A DNA stretch of 64,000 nt from Algibacter mikhailovii (GCF_014651495.1 NZ_BMWZ01000006.1:74697-138696); one strand, 5' to 3'. Positions 1 through 10,996 are shown, counted from the first letter of the stretch. Numbers and translations: made by a program. The notes: generated by a model not told the origin, from the letters alone.

Positions 1-2449
1 TTGAAGCAACAATCTCTTCGGCCAATGCATCTTCAACATATTTTTGAATTGCTCTTTTAAGAGGCCTAGCTCCGTATTGCTTATCAAAACCTTTTTCTGC
101 GATATAATCTTTAGCTTCTTCTGTAAGCGTTAAGTTATAGCCTAAGTTTTTGATTCTAGCTAAGAGTTTTTCTAATTCAATATCAATAATTTTATTGATA
201 TCTTCTTTTTCTAAAGCATTAAAAACAACAACATCATCAATTCTATTTAAGAATTCTGGTGCGAAAGATTTTTTGAGTGCGTTTTCAATCACACTTCTTG
301 CATTAGCGTCTTCCTGTGCTTTTTGAGAGGCTGTCCCAAAACCAATTCCAGTACCAAAGTCTTTTAGTTTACGAGCACCAATATTTGATGTCATAATAAT
401 TATGGTATTTCTAAAATCAATTTTTCGTCCTAAACTGTCCGTCAAATAACCGTCATCAAGCACTTGCAATAGCATATTGAATACGTCTGGATGTGCTTTT
501 TCAATTTCATCAAGTAAAATAACAGCATAAGGCTTACGTCTTACTTTCTCTGTTAACTGTCCACCTTCTTCATAGCCTACATAGCCTGGAGGTGCTCCAA
601 CAAGTCTTGAAATAGCAAATTTCTCCATGTATTCGCTCATATCAATTCTTACTAGAGAATCTTCACTGTCAAACAGTTCTCTTGATAAAACTTTTGCTAA
701 TTGCGTTTTACCAACACCCGTTTGTCCTAAAAAGATAAACGATCCAATAGGTTTATTGGGGTCTTTAAGGCCTGCTCTGTTACGTTGAATTGCCTTAACC
801 ACTTTAGCTACGGCACTATCTTGGCCAATGACTTTACCTTTTATAAGATTAGGTAATTCTGCAAGTTTATTAATTTCAGTTTGTGCAATTCTATTAACAG
901 GAACTCCTGTCATCATAGAAACAACATCAGCAACATTATCTTCAGTGACAATTTCTCTATGCTGCTTAGTATCTTCCTCCCATTTTTCTTGTGCTGTAGC
1001 TAATTCTTTTTCAATGCGTTTTTCATCATCTCTAAGTTTCGCGGCTTCCTCATACTTTTGTTTTCTTACAACAGCATTTTTGGTTTCCTTTATAGCTTCT
1101 AGCTCCTTTTCAAGTTCTATTATTTGCTTGGGCACGTCAATATTAGTAATATGTACTCGAGACCCTGCTTCATCTAGCGCATCTATAGCTTTGTCTGGTA
1201 GGAAGCGTTCTGTCATATATCTATTGGTTAATTTCACACAAGCTTTAATGGCTTCAGGAGTATAATCAACATTATGATGTTCTTCATATTTCCCTTTGAT
1301 ATTATTCAATATCTCAATGGTTTCTTCAACTGAGGTTGGTTCAACAATAACCTTTTGAAAACGACGTTCTAAAGCACCATCTTTTTCAATATACTGCCTG
1401 TACTCATCTAAAGTTGTTGCACCAATACATTGTATTTCACCTCGTGCTAATGCTGGTTTAAACATATTGGAAGCATCTAAACTACCTGTTGCTCCTCCAG
1501 CGCCAACGATGGTATGGATTTCGTCAATGAATAAAATGACATCGTCATTTTTTTCCAATTCATTCATCACAGCTTTCATGCGCTCTTCAAACTGTCCTCT
1601 ATATTTTGTGCCGGCAACTAAACTAGCTAAGTCTAAAGTAACCACTCTTTTGTTAAAAAGGATTCGAGATACTTTTCTTTTAACTATTCTAAGGGCTAAG
1701 CCTTCAGCAATAGCAGACTTACCTACACCAGGTTCACCAATTAATAAGGGGTTATTTTTCTTTCGTCTACTTAAAACCTGAGAAACACGTTGAATTTCCT
1801 TTTCTCTTCCAACAACAGGGTCAAGCTTCCCTTCTTCAGCCATAGCCGTTAAATCACGTCCAAAATTGTCTAAAACAGGTGTTTTAGACTTCTTGTTAGA
1901 CTTCCCAGCGGGTGCATTAAAAATACTATCCTTGGAAGCATCATCTCCAGAAGTTGTGTCGTCATCCTGAAATTCAGCCTTAGGTTCTATGTAATCATTA
2001 TCGTTTGTAATCATAGATTTAAATTGTTCTTTAACATTATCGTAGTCAACTTTTAACTTATTTAAAAGTTTTGTAGTGGGGTCATTTTCATTTCTTAAAA
2101 TACACAAGAGCAAATGAGCTGTGTTGATAGAGGAACTTTGAAATAATTTGGCCTCTAAAAAAGTTGTTTTTAGGGCACGTTCCGCCTGTCTAGTTAAGTG
2201 TAAATTCTTCTTTTGATTAGAAGCTACTGTAAGCGTTGGGTTTGCTGGACTTAAAATTTCAACCTTCCGTCTGAGATGATTTAAATCTATATCTAAGGCA
2301 TTTAATATACTTATAGCTCTGCCACTGCCATCACGCAGCAAGCCAAGCATTAAATGTTCAGTGCCAATAAAATCATGACCTAAACGAAGTGCTTCTTCTT
2401 TGCTGTAAGCAATAACATCCTTTACCCTTGGTGAAAAATTATCATCCAT
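1..2449 (-). CDS. clpC: ATP-dependent Clp protease ATP-binding subunit ClpC, C-terminus cut by window edge
   Basis: This is a Hsp100/AAA+ unfoldase that feeds substrates to ClpP. The reading frame starts at the ATG at 2449 and is open to the left edge, giving about 816 visible codons; full-length ClpC is about 850. The N-terminus begins MDDNFSPRVKDVIAYSKEEA and continues with a Clp-N repeat containing the GTEHLMLGLL signature. Two AAA+ modules follow. The first has a Walker A around 1690-1760 and Walker B near 1520, and a UvrB/UvrC-like coiled middle domain lies around 950-1130. The second AAA+ has Walker A near 700-740 and Walker B near 520. Only the extreme C-terminus seems to be missing. 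The gene is divergent from gyrA across a 259-base gap. The identification is secure; the frame was read by hand from the reverse strand. Confidence 0.95.
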   Translation of the reverse strand, partial: MDDNFSPRVKDVIAYSKEEALRLGHDFIGTEHLMLGLLRDGSGRAISILNALDIDLNHLRRKVEILSPANPTLTVASNQKKNLHLTRQAERALKTTFLEAKLFQSSSINTAHLLLCILRNENDPTTKLLNKLKVDYDNVKEQFKSMITNDNDYIEPKAEFQDDDTTSGDDASKDSIFNAPAGKSNKKSKTPVLDNFGRDLTAMAEEGKLDPVVGREKEIQRVSQVLSRRKKNNPLLIGEPGVGKSAIAEGLALRIVKRKVSRILFNKRVVTLDLASLVAGTKYRGQFEERMKAVMNELEKNDDVILFIDEIHTIVGAGGATGSLDASNMFKPALARGEIQCIGATTLDEYRQYIEKDGALERRFQKVIVEPTSVEETIEILNNIKGKYEEHHNVDYTPEAIKACVKLTNRYMTERFLPDKAIDALDEAGSRVHITNIDVPKQIIELEKELEAIKETKNAVVRKQKYEEAAKLRDDEKRIEKELATAQEKWEEDTKQHREIVTEDNVADVVSMMTGVPVNRIAQTEINKLAELPNLIKGKVIGQDSAVAKVVKAIQRNRAGLKDPNKPIGSFIFLGQTGVGKTQLAKVLSRELFDSEDSLVRIDMSEYMEKFAISRLVGAPPGYVGYEEGGQLTEKVRRKPYAVILLDEIEKAHPDVFNMLLQVLDDGYLTDSLGRKIDFRNTIIIMTSNIGARKLKDFGTGIGFGTASQKAQEDANARSVIENALKKSFAPEFLNRIDDVVVFNALEKEDINKIIDIELEKLLARIKNLGYNLTLTEEAKDYIAEKGFDKQYGARPLKRAIQKYVEDALAEEIVAS

Positions 2450-2708
2450 AATTGTGTCCTTTCTGCATTAAAAATAATAAAACATTTTACTAACGGCAAA
2501 AACTATACCTAAATTCGTCCGTAAAACGCTAATTGACGAAAAAATCTTTATAAAATCAAAATTTTAACGTGCATATTTATCAACCAATAAAGTCGTAAAA
2601 ATTGTTAATAAATTACACGAAAAATTACGCTTGTTTATCTCACCATGACTACTGAAATAGTTATATTAGCATGTTTTGAAAAATACTTAAAATTAAATTA
2701 AATTATAT

Positions 2709-5270
2709 ATGGCAGAAGGAGAGAAGTTGATCCCTATTAATATTGAGGATGAGATGAAATCAGCCTACATTGATTATTCAATGTCGGTCATTGTGTCACG
2801 TGCTTTACCCGATGTAAGAGATGGGTTAAAACCTGTTCATAGACGTGTACTTTACGGTATGCATGAACTTGGTATTAGAGCAAATTCCGCACATAAGAAA
2901 TCCGCAAGAATAGTTGGAGAGGTTTTAGGTAAGTATCACCCACATGGTGATACCTCAGTGTATGATGCTATGGTGCGTATGGCTCAAGAATGGAGTTTAC
3001 GCTATATGTTGGTAGATGGACAGGGTAACTTTGGGTCTATTGATGGCGATAGTCCTGCAGCGATGCGTTATACTGAGGCCCGAATGAAAAAGATATCTGA
3101 AGACATGCTGGCAGATATTGAAAAAGAAACTGTAGATCATAAATTAAATTTTGATGATACACTTCAGGAGCCAACTGTTTTGCCTACAAGAATACCGGGA
3201 TTATTAGTTAATGGAGCTTCAGGAATTGCTGTAGGTATGGCAACTAATATGCCGCCTCACAACTTAACTGAGGTTGTTAATGGTACTATAGCCTATATTG
3301 AAAACAACGATATTGAAATTGACGAACTTATTCAACATGTTAAGGCACCTGATTTTCCAACTGGTGGAACCATTTATGGTTATGATGGCGTAAAAGAAGC
3401 GTTTCATACTGGTAGAGGTCGTATTGTAATGCGAGGTAAAGCCAATATTGAGGAAGTGAATGGTCGCGAATGTATTATCGTTGATGAAATTCCTTACCAA
3501 GTCAATAAAGCAGATATGATTAAAAAGACTGCCGACTTGATAAATGATAAAAAACTGGAAGGTATTTCTCTGATAAGAGATGAATCTGATAGAAATGGTA
3601 TGCGTATTGTTTATGTTTTAAAACGTGATGCCATCCCAAATATCGTATTAAATAAGCTGTTTAAGTATACAGGATTACAATCATCATTTAGTGTTAATAA
3701 TATAGCCTTAGTAGATGGTAGGCCTCAATTATTAAACTTGAAAGAATTGATTCATTATTTCGTTGAGCATAGACATGAAGTTGTTGTTAGACGTACTACT
3801 TATGAATTACGTAAAGCTGAAGAACGGGCGCATATATTGGAAGGATTAATTATTGCTTCTGATAATATTGATGAGGTAATCAAAATAATAAGGGCCTCAT
3901 CTAATGCCGATGAAGCTCGTGCTAATTTAATAGAGCGTTTTAAATTATCTGAGATTCAGGCCAAGGCGATTGTAGAAATGCGTCTGCGTCAGTTAACAGG
4001 TTTAGAGCAAGATAAATTGCGGGCTGAGTATGAGGAAATCATGAAAACCATCACCGACTTGAAAGATATCCTAGACAAGAAAGAACGTCGTATGGATATC
4101 ATTAAAAATGAATTAGAAGTTGTAAGAGAAAAATATGGTGATGAACGCCGTTCGGTTATAGAATATGCTGGGGGAGATTTAAGTATTGAAGATATGATAC
4201 CTAATGAGCAGGTGGTAATAACTATTTCTCATGCAGGTTATATTAAGCGTACATCTTTAAATGAATATAAGACACAAAATAGAGGAGGGGTTGGACAAAA
4301 GGCCTCTACGACAAGAAATGAAGATTTCTTAGAACATTTATTTATTGGGACGAATCACCAGTATATGTTATTCTTCACGCAAAAAGGGAAATGTTTTTGG
4401 ATGCGTGTTTATGAAATCCCTGAAGGTAGTAAAACATCAAAGGGAAGAGCTATTCAGAATCTAATAAATATTGAACAAGATGATAAGGTTATGGCCTTCA
4501 TTTGTACGCAAGATTTAAAAGATGAAGACTATATCAATAGTCATTATGTTATTATGGCGACTAAGAACGGACAGGTTAAAAAGACGTCATTAGAGCAGTA
4601 TTCTCGTCCTCGTACAAATGGTATTAACGCCATTACCATTAAAGATAACGATGAGTTGTTAGAAGCTAAATTAACGACGGGTAATAGTCAAGTTATGCTA
4701 GCGCTTAAATCAGGAAAGGCCATACGATTTGAAGAAGCAAAAACAAGACCTATGGGTAGAGGGGCTTCCGGAGTAAGAGGTATAACTTTGGCCCATGAAA
4801 ATGATGAAGTGATTGGTATGGTTACTATTGAGAATTCTCAAGAAGAATCTGTACTAGTGGTTTCTGAAAACGGATATGGTAAGCGAACTTATATTGATGA
4901 TCCAGAAGATGGTGAGCCTGTTTACAGAATAACAAACAGAGGTGGTAAAGGTGTGAAAACAATTTCAATCACTGAGAAAACTGGTAACCTTGTAGCGATT
5001 AAAAGTGTAACAGATAACGATGACTTAATGATCATCAATAAATCTGGTATTGCCATTAGAATGGTTATTGAAAACCTTAGGGTTATGGGAAGAGCAACCC
5101 AGGGGGTTAAATTGATTAATTTAAAAGGAAATGATTCCATTGCAGCAGTAGCTAAAGTCATGCATGACGATGATGAAGTAAGCACTGATGAAACCATTGA
5201 AGATGGCGATGCATCTGTTGATGGCACAACTATTGAGAATTCAGATAAAAACGATAACACTGAAAGTTAA
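2709..5270 (+). CDS. gyrA: DNA gyrase subunit A
   Basis: GyrA is the breakage-reunion subunit of type IIA topoisomerase and introduces negative supercoils together with GyrB. The 853 residues match the usual length. The winged-helix/tower domain carries the catalytic tyrosine Y121 in the [10 protein letters not shown] context. The quinolone-determining segment GDTSVYD has Thr82 and Asp86, equivalent to E. coli Ser83 and Asp87. The C-terminal beta-pinwheel contains a GyrA-box variant, QNRGGVG, where the canonical box is QRRGGKG. It ends in a strongly acidic tail of about 35 residues rich in Asp, Glu and Ser. ParC is the alternative, but the GyrA-box and full-length pinwheel favour GyrA. The secreted TPR gene starts 18 bases downstream, so co-transcription is likely. 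Confidence 0.97.
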   Translation: MAEGEKLIPINIEDEMKSAYIDYSMSVIVSRALPDVRDGLKPVHRRVLYGMHELGIRANSAHKKSARIVGEVLGKYHPHGDTSVYDAMVRMAQEWSLRYMLVDGQGNFGSIDGDSPAAMRYTEARMKKISEDMLADIEKETVDHKLNFDDTLQEPTVLPTRIPGLLVNGASGIAVGMATNMPPHNLTEVVNGTIAYIENNDIEIDELIQHVKAPDFPTGGTIYGYDGVKEAFHTGRGRIVMRGKANIEEVNGRECIIVDEIPYQVNKADMIKKTADLINDKKLEGISLIRDESDRNGMRIVYVLKRDAIPNIVLNKLFKYTGLQSSFSVNNIALVDGRPQLLNLKELIHYFVEHRHEVVVRRTTYELRKAEERAHILEGLIIASDNIDEVIKIIRASSNADEARANLIERFKLSEIQAKAIVEMRLRQLTGLEQDKLRAEYEEIMKTITDLKDILDKKERRMDIIKNELEVVREKYGDERRSVIEYAGGDLSIEDMIPNEQVVITISHAGYIKRTSLNEYKTQNRGGVGQKASTTRNEDFLEHLFIGTNHQYMLFFTQKGKCFWMRVYEIPEGSKTSKGRAIQNLINIEQDDKVMAFICTQDLKDEDYINSHYVIMATKNGQVKKTSLEQYSRPRTNGINAITIKDNDELLEAKLTTGNSQVMLALKSGKAIRFEEAKTRPMGRGASGVRGITLAHENDEVIGMVTIENSQEESVLVVSENGYGKRTYIDDPEDGEPVYRITNRGGKGVKTISITEKTGNLVAIKSVTDNDDLMIINKSGIAIRMVIENLRVMGRATQGVKLINLKGNDSIAAVAKVMHDDDEVSTDETIEDGDASVDGTTIENSDKNDNTES

Positions 5271-5288
5271 ATTAAATATTATTAAAAA

Positions 5289-6542
5289 ATGAAAAAACAA
5301 ATTATTATAGCTTTGGCAATTGCAATAGGAAGTTTCTCTTTTGCGCAAAAAAAGGAGTTAAAAGCTGCAGAAAAAGCAATCAAGGGTAAAGCGTTTGGAG
5401 ATGCCATTACAGCTTTAAATGCAGTTAAGCCAATGTTGGAGTCATTGGACCCGAAACTTAAGGACAAATATTATTATTTGCATAGTGTAGCCTTATTTGC
5501 AGACGGAAAAGGCTCAGATGAAGACATAGATATGGCTTTAGAGGACCTTAATAATATTGAGAGTTCTTATGGGAGTGAGAAATCAGCATTAAAGACTCAG
5601 ATGACCAATGATTTTTTACAAAAAGGAAACAAGAATTATGAGGCAAAAGACTTTGGTGGAGCTTCTAAATATTTCGAAAAGACTTATGACTTAAATACAA
5701 AAGATACTATTTATTTGTATTATGCAGCAGCTACAGCTGTGAGTGTGCCTGATTATGATAGAGCTTTAGTGCTTTATAATAAATTAAAAGATTTGGGGTA
5801 TACAGGAATTCAAGAAGAGTATATTGCTACTGGTAAAGAGGACGGAGAAATAGAGGTTTTTCAGAATGAGAACCTAAGAGATTTATCTGTAAAATCAGGT
5901 ACGCATATTAAACCAGCTACGCGTAAAACGGAATCTAAAAGAGGTGAGATTGTAAAAAATGTTGCGCTTATATACATTAATAATGGGGATAACGAAAAAG
6001 CTATAGAAGCTATGAAAGAGGCTAGAGCGAGTAATCCTGATGATGTTAATCTCATTTTATCAGAAGCCAATGTGCAGTTTAAAATGGGGAATATGGAAGA
6101 GTTTAGTAGATTGCTTAAGGAAGCTATCGAAGTAGATCCGAATAATGCAGAATTGAGGTACAATTTAGGTGTAATTGCAGCTGAAGCGAAAAAACCAGAA
6201 GAGGCAAGAGCTCATTATGAAAAAGCTATTGAGCTTGATCCAGAATATATCAATGCATATATTAACTTGTCTGCTTTAATTTTAGGAGGTGAGCAAGCTC
6301 TAATTGAAGAAATGAATGGTTTAGGTAATTCTTCTGCTGATAATAAGCGTTATGATGAATTAAAGGAGCAACGTCAGCAGTTATATAGAGATGCTATTCC
6401 TTATTTAACAAAAGCATTAGAATATGCACCAAAGAATATTAATGCCGCTAAAACATTAATGAATATTTATAGTATCCTTGGAGAGACTGATAAGTATAAA
6501 GAAATGAAGGCTAGAGTTGATGAAATTGAAGCTGCTCAGTAG
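5289..6542 (+). CDS. secreted tetratricopeptide-repeat protein
   Basis: This 417-residue protein has a clear signal peptide (residues 1-20, ending SFSFAQ) and is then almost entirely helical repeat. Canonical TPR motifs are visible around residues 215-330, for example the stretches with NNGDNEKAIEAMKEA and LGVIAAEAKKPEEARAHYEKAIELDP. A further motif lies near the C-terminus. TPRs form protein-binding solenoids, and the protein should act in the periplasm or at the outer membrane. It sits 18 bases after gyrA and is followed by a strong hairpin terminator. The partner and exact role cannot be read from the sequence. Confidence 0.9.
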   Translation: MKKQIIIALAIAIGSFSFAQKKELKAAEKAIKGKAFGDAITALNAVKPMLESLDPKLKDKYYYLHSVALFADGKGSDEDIDMALEDLNNIESSYGSEKSALKTQMTNDFLQKGNKNYEAKDFGGASKYFEKTYDLNTKDTIYLYYAAATAVSVPDYDRALVLYNKLKDLGYTGIQEEYIATGKEDGEIEVFQNENLRDLSVKSGTHIKPATRKTESKRGEIVKNVALIYINNGDNEKAIEAMKEARASNPDDVNLILSEANVQFKMGNMEEFSRLLKEAIEVDPNNAELRYNLGVIAAEAKKPEEARAHYEKAIELDPEYINAYINLSALILGGEQALIEEMNGLGNSSADNKRYDELKEQRQQLYRDAIPYLTKALEYAPKNINAAKTLMNIYSILGETDKYKEMKARVDEIEAAQ

Positions 6543-6560
6543 AAATGGAGTCAAGACCCA

Positions 6561-6591
6561 AAAAAAAGCCGCTTTATGAGCGGCTTTTTTT
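6561..6591. terminator. bidirectional rho-independent terminator
   Basis: A perfect hairpin, GCCGCT-TTATG-AGCGGC, is flanked by seven A residues on the left and seven T residues on the right. It can therefore terminate the TPR gene on the plus strand and the NlpC/P60 gene on the minus strand, which converge here. Confidence 0.93.
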
Positions 6592-7339
6592 ATATGATTT
6601 TTTTAATGACGCGCAGTTTGTGCGTATGCATGTTTTTGTCGATATTATAAATGCCTGAATGGTCTAACCTGTCAATTCTTACTTTACCATGAGCATGAAT
6701 AATATAATTGTCTTTCATGATAATACCGACGTGAGTTATAATGCCTTCATTGTTGTCAAAAAAGGCTAAATCACCAGGTTCACTCTCTTCAATAAAACTA
6801 AGAGCTTCGCCTTGAGTAGCTTGTTGCGAGGCATCCCGTAGTAATTTATAACCAATTAATTTATAAACCATTTGGGTAAACCCCGAGCAATCAATACCAA
6901 AAGGTGTCTTTCCGCCCCATAAATAAGGTGAATTAAGGTATAAAATTGATGTTTGAATAAGATTTGATTTATCCACCTGACCTTGTACCGCATTTCCGTC
7001 ATAGGAATGCTTTAGTAATGACAAACCATTTAATGTTGCCCCTAAAGGGATAGGGAATAGTTGTTCATGCTCATCTTCAATAAATTCTACTAAATCTTTG
7101 GAAAGTAGTGTTGTCTCTGTTTCTAAAGCACTGTATTCCTTTTCAGAAATTTTATGGTATTGTTTATTGTCTATCCAACCTTGGTAGCCGTCAAACGAAA
7201 GTCTTATTTTGCTCCAGTTTTTTCGTTCTTCCAATATTTTGAATGATTCACCATATAGAATTTGAGAAACCAATTCACTTCTATCCGAGGGTTCTGCTCT
7301 AAGAGGAACGATACTTAAATGACAAATAGCGTATTGCAT
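6590..7339 (-). CDS. NlpC/P60 family cysteine peptidase with N-terminal SH3 domain
   Basis: This 249-residue protein has an SH3-like domain (about residues 1-65) followed by an NlpC/P60 (C40) domain (about 125-249). The catalytic residues are visible: Cys151 in FGIDCSGF, His203 in THVGIIM and His215 in IIHAHG. Such enzymes cleave gamma-D-glutamyl-diaminopimelate bonds in peptidoglycan peptides. No signal peptide is present at this start, and the SH3-plus-C40 layout resembles YkfC-type cytoplasmic dipeptidyl peptidases. A role in murein peptide recycling is therefore a reasonable inference. The start is 10 bases downstream of the thiolase stop, so the two are probably co-transcribed. Confidence 0.9.
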   Translation of the reverse strand: MQYAICHLSIVPLRAEPSDRSELVSQILYGESFKILEERKNWSKIRLSFDGYQGWIDNKQYHKISEKEYSALETETTLLSKDLVEFIEDEHEQLFPIPLGATLNGLSLLKHSYDGNAVQGQVDKSNLIQTSILYLNSPYLWGGKTPFGIDCSGFTQMVYKLIGYKLLRDASQQATQGEALSFIEESEPGDLAFFDNNEGIITHVGIIMKDNYIIHAHGKVRIDRLDHSGIYNIDKNMHTHKLRVIKKII

Positions 7340-7348
7340 TAAAGGCTC

Positions 7349-8527
7349 CTAGTTTAGTTCAATGATAATTGAAGAAGCACCACCTCCACCATTGCAAATT
7401 GCTGCAGCGCCAATTTTACCACCATTTTGTTCCAGAACGTTCAGTAAGGTTATAATGATTCGAACTCCGGAGCATCCTAAAGGATGTCCTAATGAAACCG
7501 CACCTCCGTTTACATTTACATGTTTATCGTTAAGTCCTAGTAGTTTCATATTTGCTAAACCTACAACAGAAAAAGCTTCATTGAATTCAAAAAAATCTAC
7601 ATCTTCAATTGAAATATTAGCTTTTTTTAAGGCCTTAGGCAAAGCTTTTGCGGGAGCTGTTGTAAACCATTCCGGTTCCTGCGCGGCATCGGCATAACTT
7701 CTTATCCTTGCCAGTGGTTTTAGGCCCAACTCTTGCGCTTTTTCCTTGCTCATTAAAACCATAGCTCCTGCACCATCATTTATTGTAGAAGCATTTGCAG
7801 CTGTTACCGTACCGTTTTTAGTGAAAGCCGGTCGTAGCTGAGGAATTTTTTCTATTTTGACATTTGAGAATTCTTCATCTGTAGTTACCATTATTGGTGT
7901 TCCCCGGCGCTGTGGCACCTCCACAGGAACAACTTCATTCTGAAACTTCCCAGCTTCCCATGCTTTTTTAGACCTATTATAGGACTGTATTGCATAGGCG
8001 TCTTGATCCTCCCTAGAAAAGTCATATTTATCGGCACAAGCATCTGCGCAAACTCCCATCGCCAGTTCGTCATAGGCATCTACTAAACCGTCTTTTTGCA
8101 TACCATCGATTAAAGTTGTAGGACCAAATTTTGTTCCTACCCGAGCATGCATATAATGAGGAATAAGGCTCATGTTTTCCATACCTCCTGCAACAACAAT
8201 TTCGGCATCACCAAGAGCTATGCTTTGAGCAGCTTGCATTACAGCTTTCATCCCCGATGCACATACCTTATTTACGGTGGTACAAGGTACATTGTCTCCA
8301 ATACCAGCATAAATAGCAGCTTGTCTTGCCGGTGCCTGTCCAGTTCCTGCTTGAACAACATTGCCCATTAAAACTTCATCAACCAACTTGGTGTCAAGAT
8401 TAATTTTATCTAAGGCCCCTTTTATAGCTATTGCGCCTAATCTTGGTGCAGGAATAGTTGATAAACTACCCATAAAGCTTCCAATAGGCGTTCTTGCTGC
8501 AGACACGATAACTACTTCTTTAATCAT
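7349..8527 (-). CDS. acetyl-CoA C-acetyltransferase (thiolase)
   Basis: This biosynthetic-type thiolase condenses two acetyl-CoA to acetoacetyl-CoA, or runs in reverse in beta-oxidation. The 392 residues match the family. All catalytic landmarks are present: the acyl-accepting Cys89 in [10 protein letters not shown], the NEAF motif near residue 316, His348 in [14 protein letters not shown], and Cys378 in [12 protein letters not shown]. It is cytoplasmic. Substrate chain length cannot be fixed from sequence, so AtoB/PhaA-like and FadA-like use both remain possible. It is upstream of and close to the NlpC/P60 gene, and a good -7 element lies 28 bases before the ATG. Confidence 0.95.
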   Translation of the reverse strand: MIKEVVIVSAARTPIGSFMGSLSTIPAPRLGAIAIKGALDKINLDTKLVDEVLMGNVVQAGTGQAPARQAAIYAGIGDNVPCTTVNKVCASGMKAVMQAAQSIALGDAEIVVAGGMENMSLIPHYMHARVGTKFGPTTLIDGMQKDGLVDAYDELAMGVCADACADKYDFSREDQDAYAIQSYNRSKKAWEAGKFQNEVVPVEVPQRRGTPIMVTTDEEFSNVKIEKIPQLRPAFTKNGTVTAANASTINDGAGAMVLMSKEKAQELGLKPLARIRSYADAAQEPEWFTTAPAKALPKALKKANISIEDVDFFEFNEAFSVVGLANMKLLGLNDKHVNVNGGAVSLGHPLGCSGVRIIITLLNVLEQNGGKIGAAAICNGGGGASSIIIELN

Positions 8528-8554
8528 TAATTAAGTAATTTAGTTTAGTACTTG

Positions 8555-8562
8555 CGAAAATA
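8555..8562 (-). promoter_or_regulatory. putative -7 promoter element for thiolase/NlpC operon
   Basis: On the minus strand this reads TATTTTCG, a TAnnTTyG match to the Bacteroidota -7 box, about 28 bases upstream of the thiolase ATG. A -33 TTG was not firmly placed. Confidence 0.45.
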
Positions 8563-8629
8563 ACGATTTTTAGTAGAAAAATGAACGATTCCTTCATTAT
8601 ATAATAATGCTTTGGGTTGATAATTTTAT

Positions 8630-8637
8630 TACATTTG
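8630..8637 (+). promoter_or_regulatory. putative -7 promoter element for the 7TM-HD gene
   Basis: TACATTTG is a perfect TAnnTTTG box, 97 bases upstream of the ATG at 8735. A TTG lies at 8612-8614, but its spacing of 15 bases is shorter than usual. Confidence 0.45.
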
Positions 8638-8734
8638 ATTTTTAGATGAAATAGATATTGCTCAGAATTTTGTGATATTCAAATTGATGAACAGCTACTA
8701 TATTTTTCAATTATAAAGGAATGCCCGAAAGACT

Positions 8735-10789
8735 ATGAAAGACTTCATAAATAAATTATACAAAAATCATTCCTTAATGTATAAGGCATTATTGTTTGTT
8801 TTTACGACTTTCTTGATCGTTTATTTATTTCCTAAAAGTGGCAAGTTTAAATATAATTTTGAAAAGGGAAAACCTTGGCAATCAGAAAACTTATATGCCC
8901 CTTTTGATTTTGCGATCAAAAAAAGTGAGTCTGAGATTGCATTAGAGCAAAAGACGGTAACGGATAATAGTGTTTTATATTTTGATGTTGATGCTAGCGT
9001 TTATTCTAAAGTTAGTGGTGATTTCGGGAAACTCTTTGAAAATCAGTTTTTAGATTCATTCCCAAGGCCTACCTATAGGAAATTATTCAAGGCAGGGGAG
9101 GCTATTATTTCAGAGGTTTATTTGTTTGGTATGCCAAGTGAAAAGTATGCCTATGAAGCGGATAGAGGTATTATTATACTAGATGGTCGAGAGAAAAAAC
9201 AAGAAGGTGTTTTTAGTGATTTGGTATTACAGGATGAACTAACGCCTGTTATACGCAAGGTTTTAGTAGAAAGTAACTTATCTGAATATGAAGCGACTTT
9301 TGTGGCATTGTTTTTCGATTTTGTAACCCCCAACTTAGAGTTTAATAAAACGTTTACAGAGAAAGCGCTTCAAGATCAGTTAGGAAAAATAGCCTTTTCT
9401 CGGGGTAGTGTTGCCCGAGAGACCTTGATTGTTTCTAAAGGAGAAGTTGTAGAGGGAGACAAATTTCAAATATTAAAGTCATTACAGTCTGAGTATGAAT
9501 CACAAGTTTGGAGTGAGTCGAATTACAACTGGGTTCTCTTTGCATATACGCTTTTAGTTGCTTTGGCTTTGCTCATGTTATTGCTGTTTTTACGAAAATA
9601 CAGAAAAGAGGTTTTTGAGAACAATACCAAAGTTACTTTTATATTCTTCAATATTTCTTTGCTAATTTTTATTACAACTCTGGTAGTAAATTATAATTCA
9701 AAATATATATATGTTGTTCCTATTTGCGTCCTACCTTTAGTTTTTAAAGCATTTTTTGATGCCAGATTGGGTCTTTTTGCCCATGTTCTAACGGTACTAT
9801 TGCTAGGTTTTGTAGTTCCAAATAGTTATGAATATATGTTCTTGCAAATAATTGCGGGGATTGTAACTATTTTAACAGTGTCAGAGTTATATAAGCGTGC
9901 AAATTTGTTTATTTCTGTAGGTCAAATTACGCTTATATATATAGTCGCTTACTTTGCGTTTTTTGTTATCCACGAGGGAAGTATTGATACCCTTAAATGG
10001 GAAACTTTTATCTGGTTTATTTTATGTGGGTTAGCTACTTTGTTTGTGCAGCCCTTAATTTATGCCTATGAAAAGTTGTTTGGGTTAGTTTCTGATGTAT
10101 CACTATTAGAATTATCAGATACAAACACTAAATTACTGAAAGAACTTGCGAATAAAGCACCAGGCACGTTTCATCACTCATTGAATGTTGCTAACCTAGC
10201 AGAAGCTTCCGCTAATGAAATTGGCGCTAATGCTATGTTAGTTAGAGTAGGGGCTTTGTATCATGATATTGGTAAAATGAAAAACCCAACATATTATACA
10301 GAGAATCAGTCTACAGGTATTAATCCTCATGATGAGTTATCTTCCAAGGAAAGCGCGAGAATAATAACAGATCATGTTATAAATGGTATTGAGATTGCTA
10401 GAAAGAATAACTTGCCAGATAGGGTTATTGATTTTATAAGAACCCACCATGGAACAAGCGTTGTTTATTATTTCTATATGCAAGAGAAAAAGGCATTTCC
10501 TAATGATGAGGTTGATAAAGCACTTTTTTGTTATCCTGGGCCAAAACCATTCAGTAAAGAAACAGCCATTTTGATGATGTGTGATAGTATAGAAGCGGCT
10601 TCAAAAAGTTTAAAAGAACCAACTTCTACAAAAATTGAAGCTTTTGTTGAAAATATCATTAATAAGCAGATTGAGGAAGAGCAGTTTCTGAATGCGGACA
10701 TTACTTTTAAGGAAATTCGGTCTATAAAAAAAGTGCTAAAGCACAAGCTTGCAAATATTTATCATTTAAGAATTGAATACCCAGAATAA
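8735..10789 (+). CDS. 7TM-HD family phosphohydrolase (PgpH-like)
   Basis: The protein is membrane anchored, with one N-terminal helix (residues about 16-33), a large extracytoplasmic 7TMR-HDED domain (about 40-260), a block of seven membrane helices (about 265-460) and a cytoplasmic HD domain (about 475-640). The metal-binding motifs are visible: HH at 480-481 in the FHHSLNVANLAEA segment, His510-Asp511 in YHDIGKM, and a later THHGTSVVYY. PgpH-type proteins hydrolyse cyclic di-AMP, and that is the best-supported function by homology. The 684-residue length is normal for this family. It stands alone, upstream of two tRNAs. Confidence 0.92.
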   Translation: MKDFINKLYKNHSLMYKALLFVFTTFLIVYLFPKSGKFKYNFEKGKPWQSENLYAPFDFAIKKSESEIALEQKTVTDNSVLYFDVDASVYSKVSGDFGKLFENQFLDSFPRPTYRKLFKAGEAIISEVYLFGMPSEKYAYEADRGIIILDGREKKQEGVFSDLVLQDELTPVIRKVLVESNLSEYEATFVALFFDFVTPNLEFNKTFTEKALQDQLGKIAFSRGSVARETLIVSKGEVVEGDKFQILKSLQSEYESQVWSESNYNWVLFAYTLLVALALLMLLLFLRKYRKEVFENNTKVTFIFFNISLLIFITTLVVNYNSKYIYVVPICVLPLVFKAFFDARLGLFAHVLTVLLLGFVVPNSYEYMFLQIIAGIVTILTVSELYKRANLFISVGQITLIYIVAYFAFFVIHEGSIDTLKWETFIWFILCGLATLFVQPLIYAYEKLFGLVSDVSLLELSDTNTKLLKELANKAPGTFHHSLNVANLAEASANEIGANAMLVRVGALYHDIGKMKNPTYYTENQSTGINPHDELSSKESARIITDHVINGIEIARKNNLPDRVIDFIRTHHGTSVVYYFYMQEKKAFPNDEVDKALFCYPGPKPFSKETAILMMCDSIEAASKSLKEPTSTKIEAFVENIINKQIEEEQFLNADITFKEIRSIKKVLKHKLANIYHLRIEYPE

Positions 10790-10814
10790 AATCAAAAAAA
10801 ATCAAAAAAAATAC

Positions 10815-10845
10815 TTGTGTTCTTTAAGATGAAAAGCTACATTTG
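10815..10845 (+). promoter_or_regulatory. promoter of the tRNA-Ser/tRNA-Pro unit
   Basis: A -33 TTG at 10815-10817 and a perfect -7 box TACATTTG at 10838-10845 are separated by 20 bases, which matches the Bacteroidota consensus. It lies 45 bases before the tRNA-Ser gene. Confidence 0.75.
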
Positions 10846-10890
10846 CATCCGCATTTAAGATAAATGTAAAGTTCTTAATAAAATATTACT

Positions 10891-10979
10891 GGAGAGGTGC
10901 CTGAGTGGCCGAAAGGAGCGGTTTGCTAAATCGTCGTACCTAGAAATAGGTACCCAGGGTTCGAATCCCTGTCTCTCCG
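10891..10979 (+). tRNA. tRNA-Ser (anticodon GCU)
   Basis: This is a full cloverleaf with a seven-base acceptor stem (GGAGAGG with TCTCTCC), discriminator G, an extended variable arm (GTACCTAGAAATAGGTAC) and a GGTTCGAATCC T-arm. The anticodon GCT is at 10925-10927. The long variable arm is typical of tRNA-Ser. CCA is not encoded. tRNA-Pro follows 17 bases later. Confidence 0.97.
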
Positions 10980-10996
10980 CAACAGATAACCACAAT

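Noticed and set aside
828-1781. Plus-strand open frames within the clpC region
   Set aside because: They are antisense to clear ClpC coding sequence and have Ser/Leu-rich shadow composition.
2948-2970. Quinolone-resistance change in gyrA (Thr82 instead of Ser)
   Set aside because: Thr at this position is common in wild-type flavobacterial GyrA, and Asp86 is unchanged.
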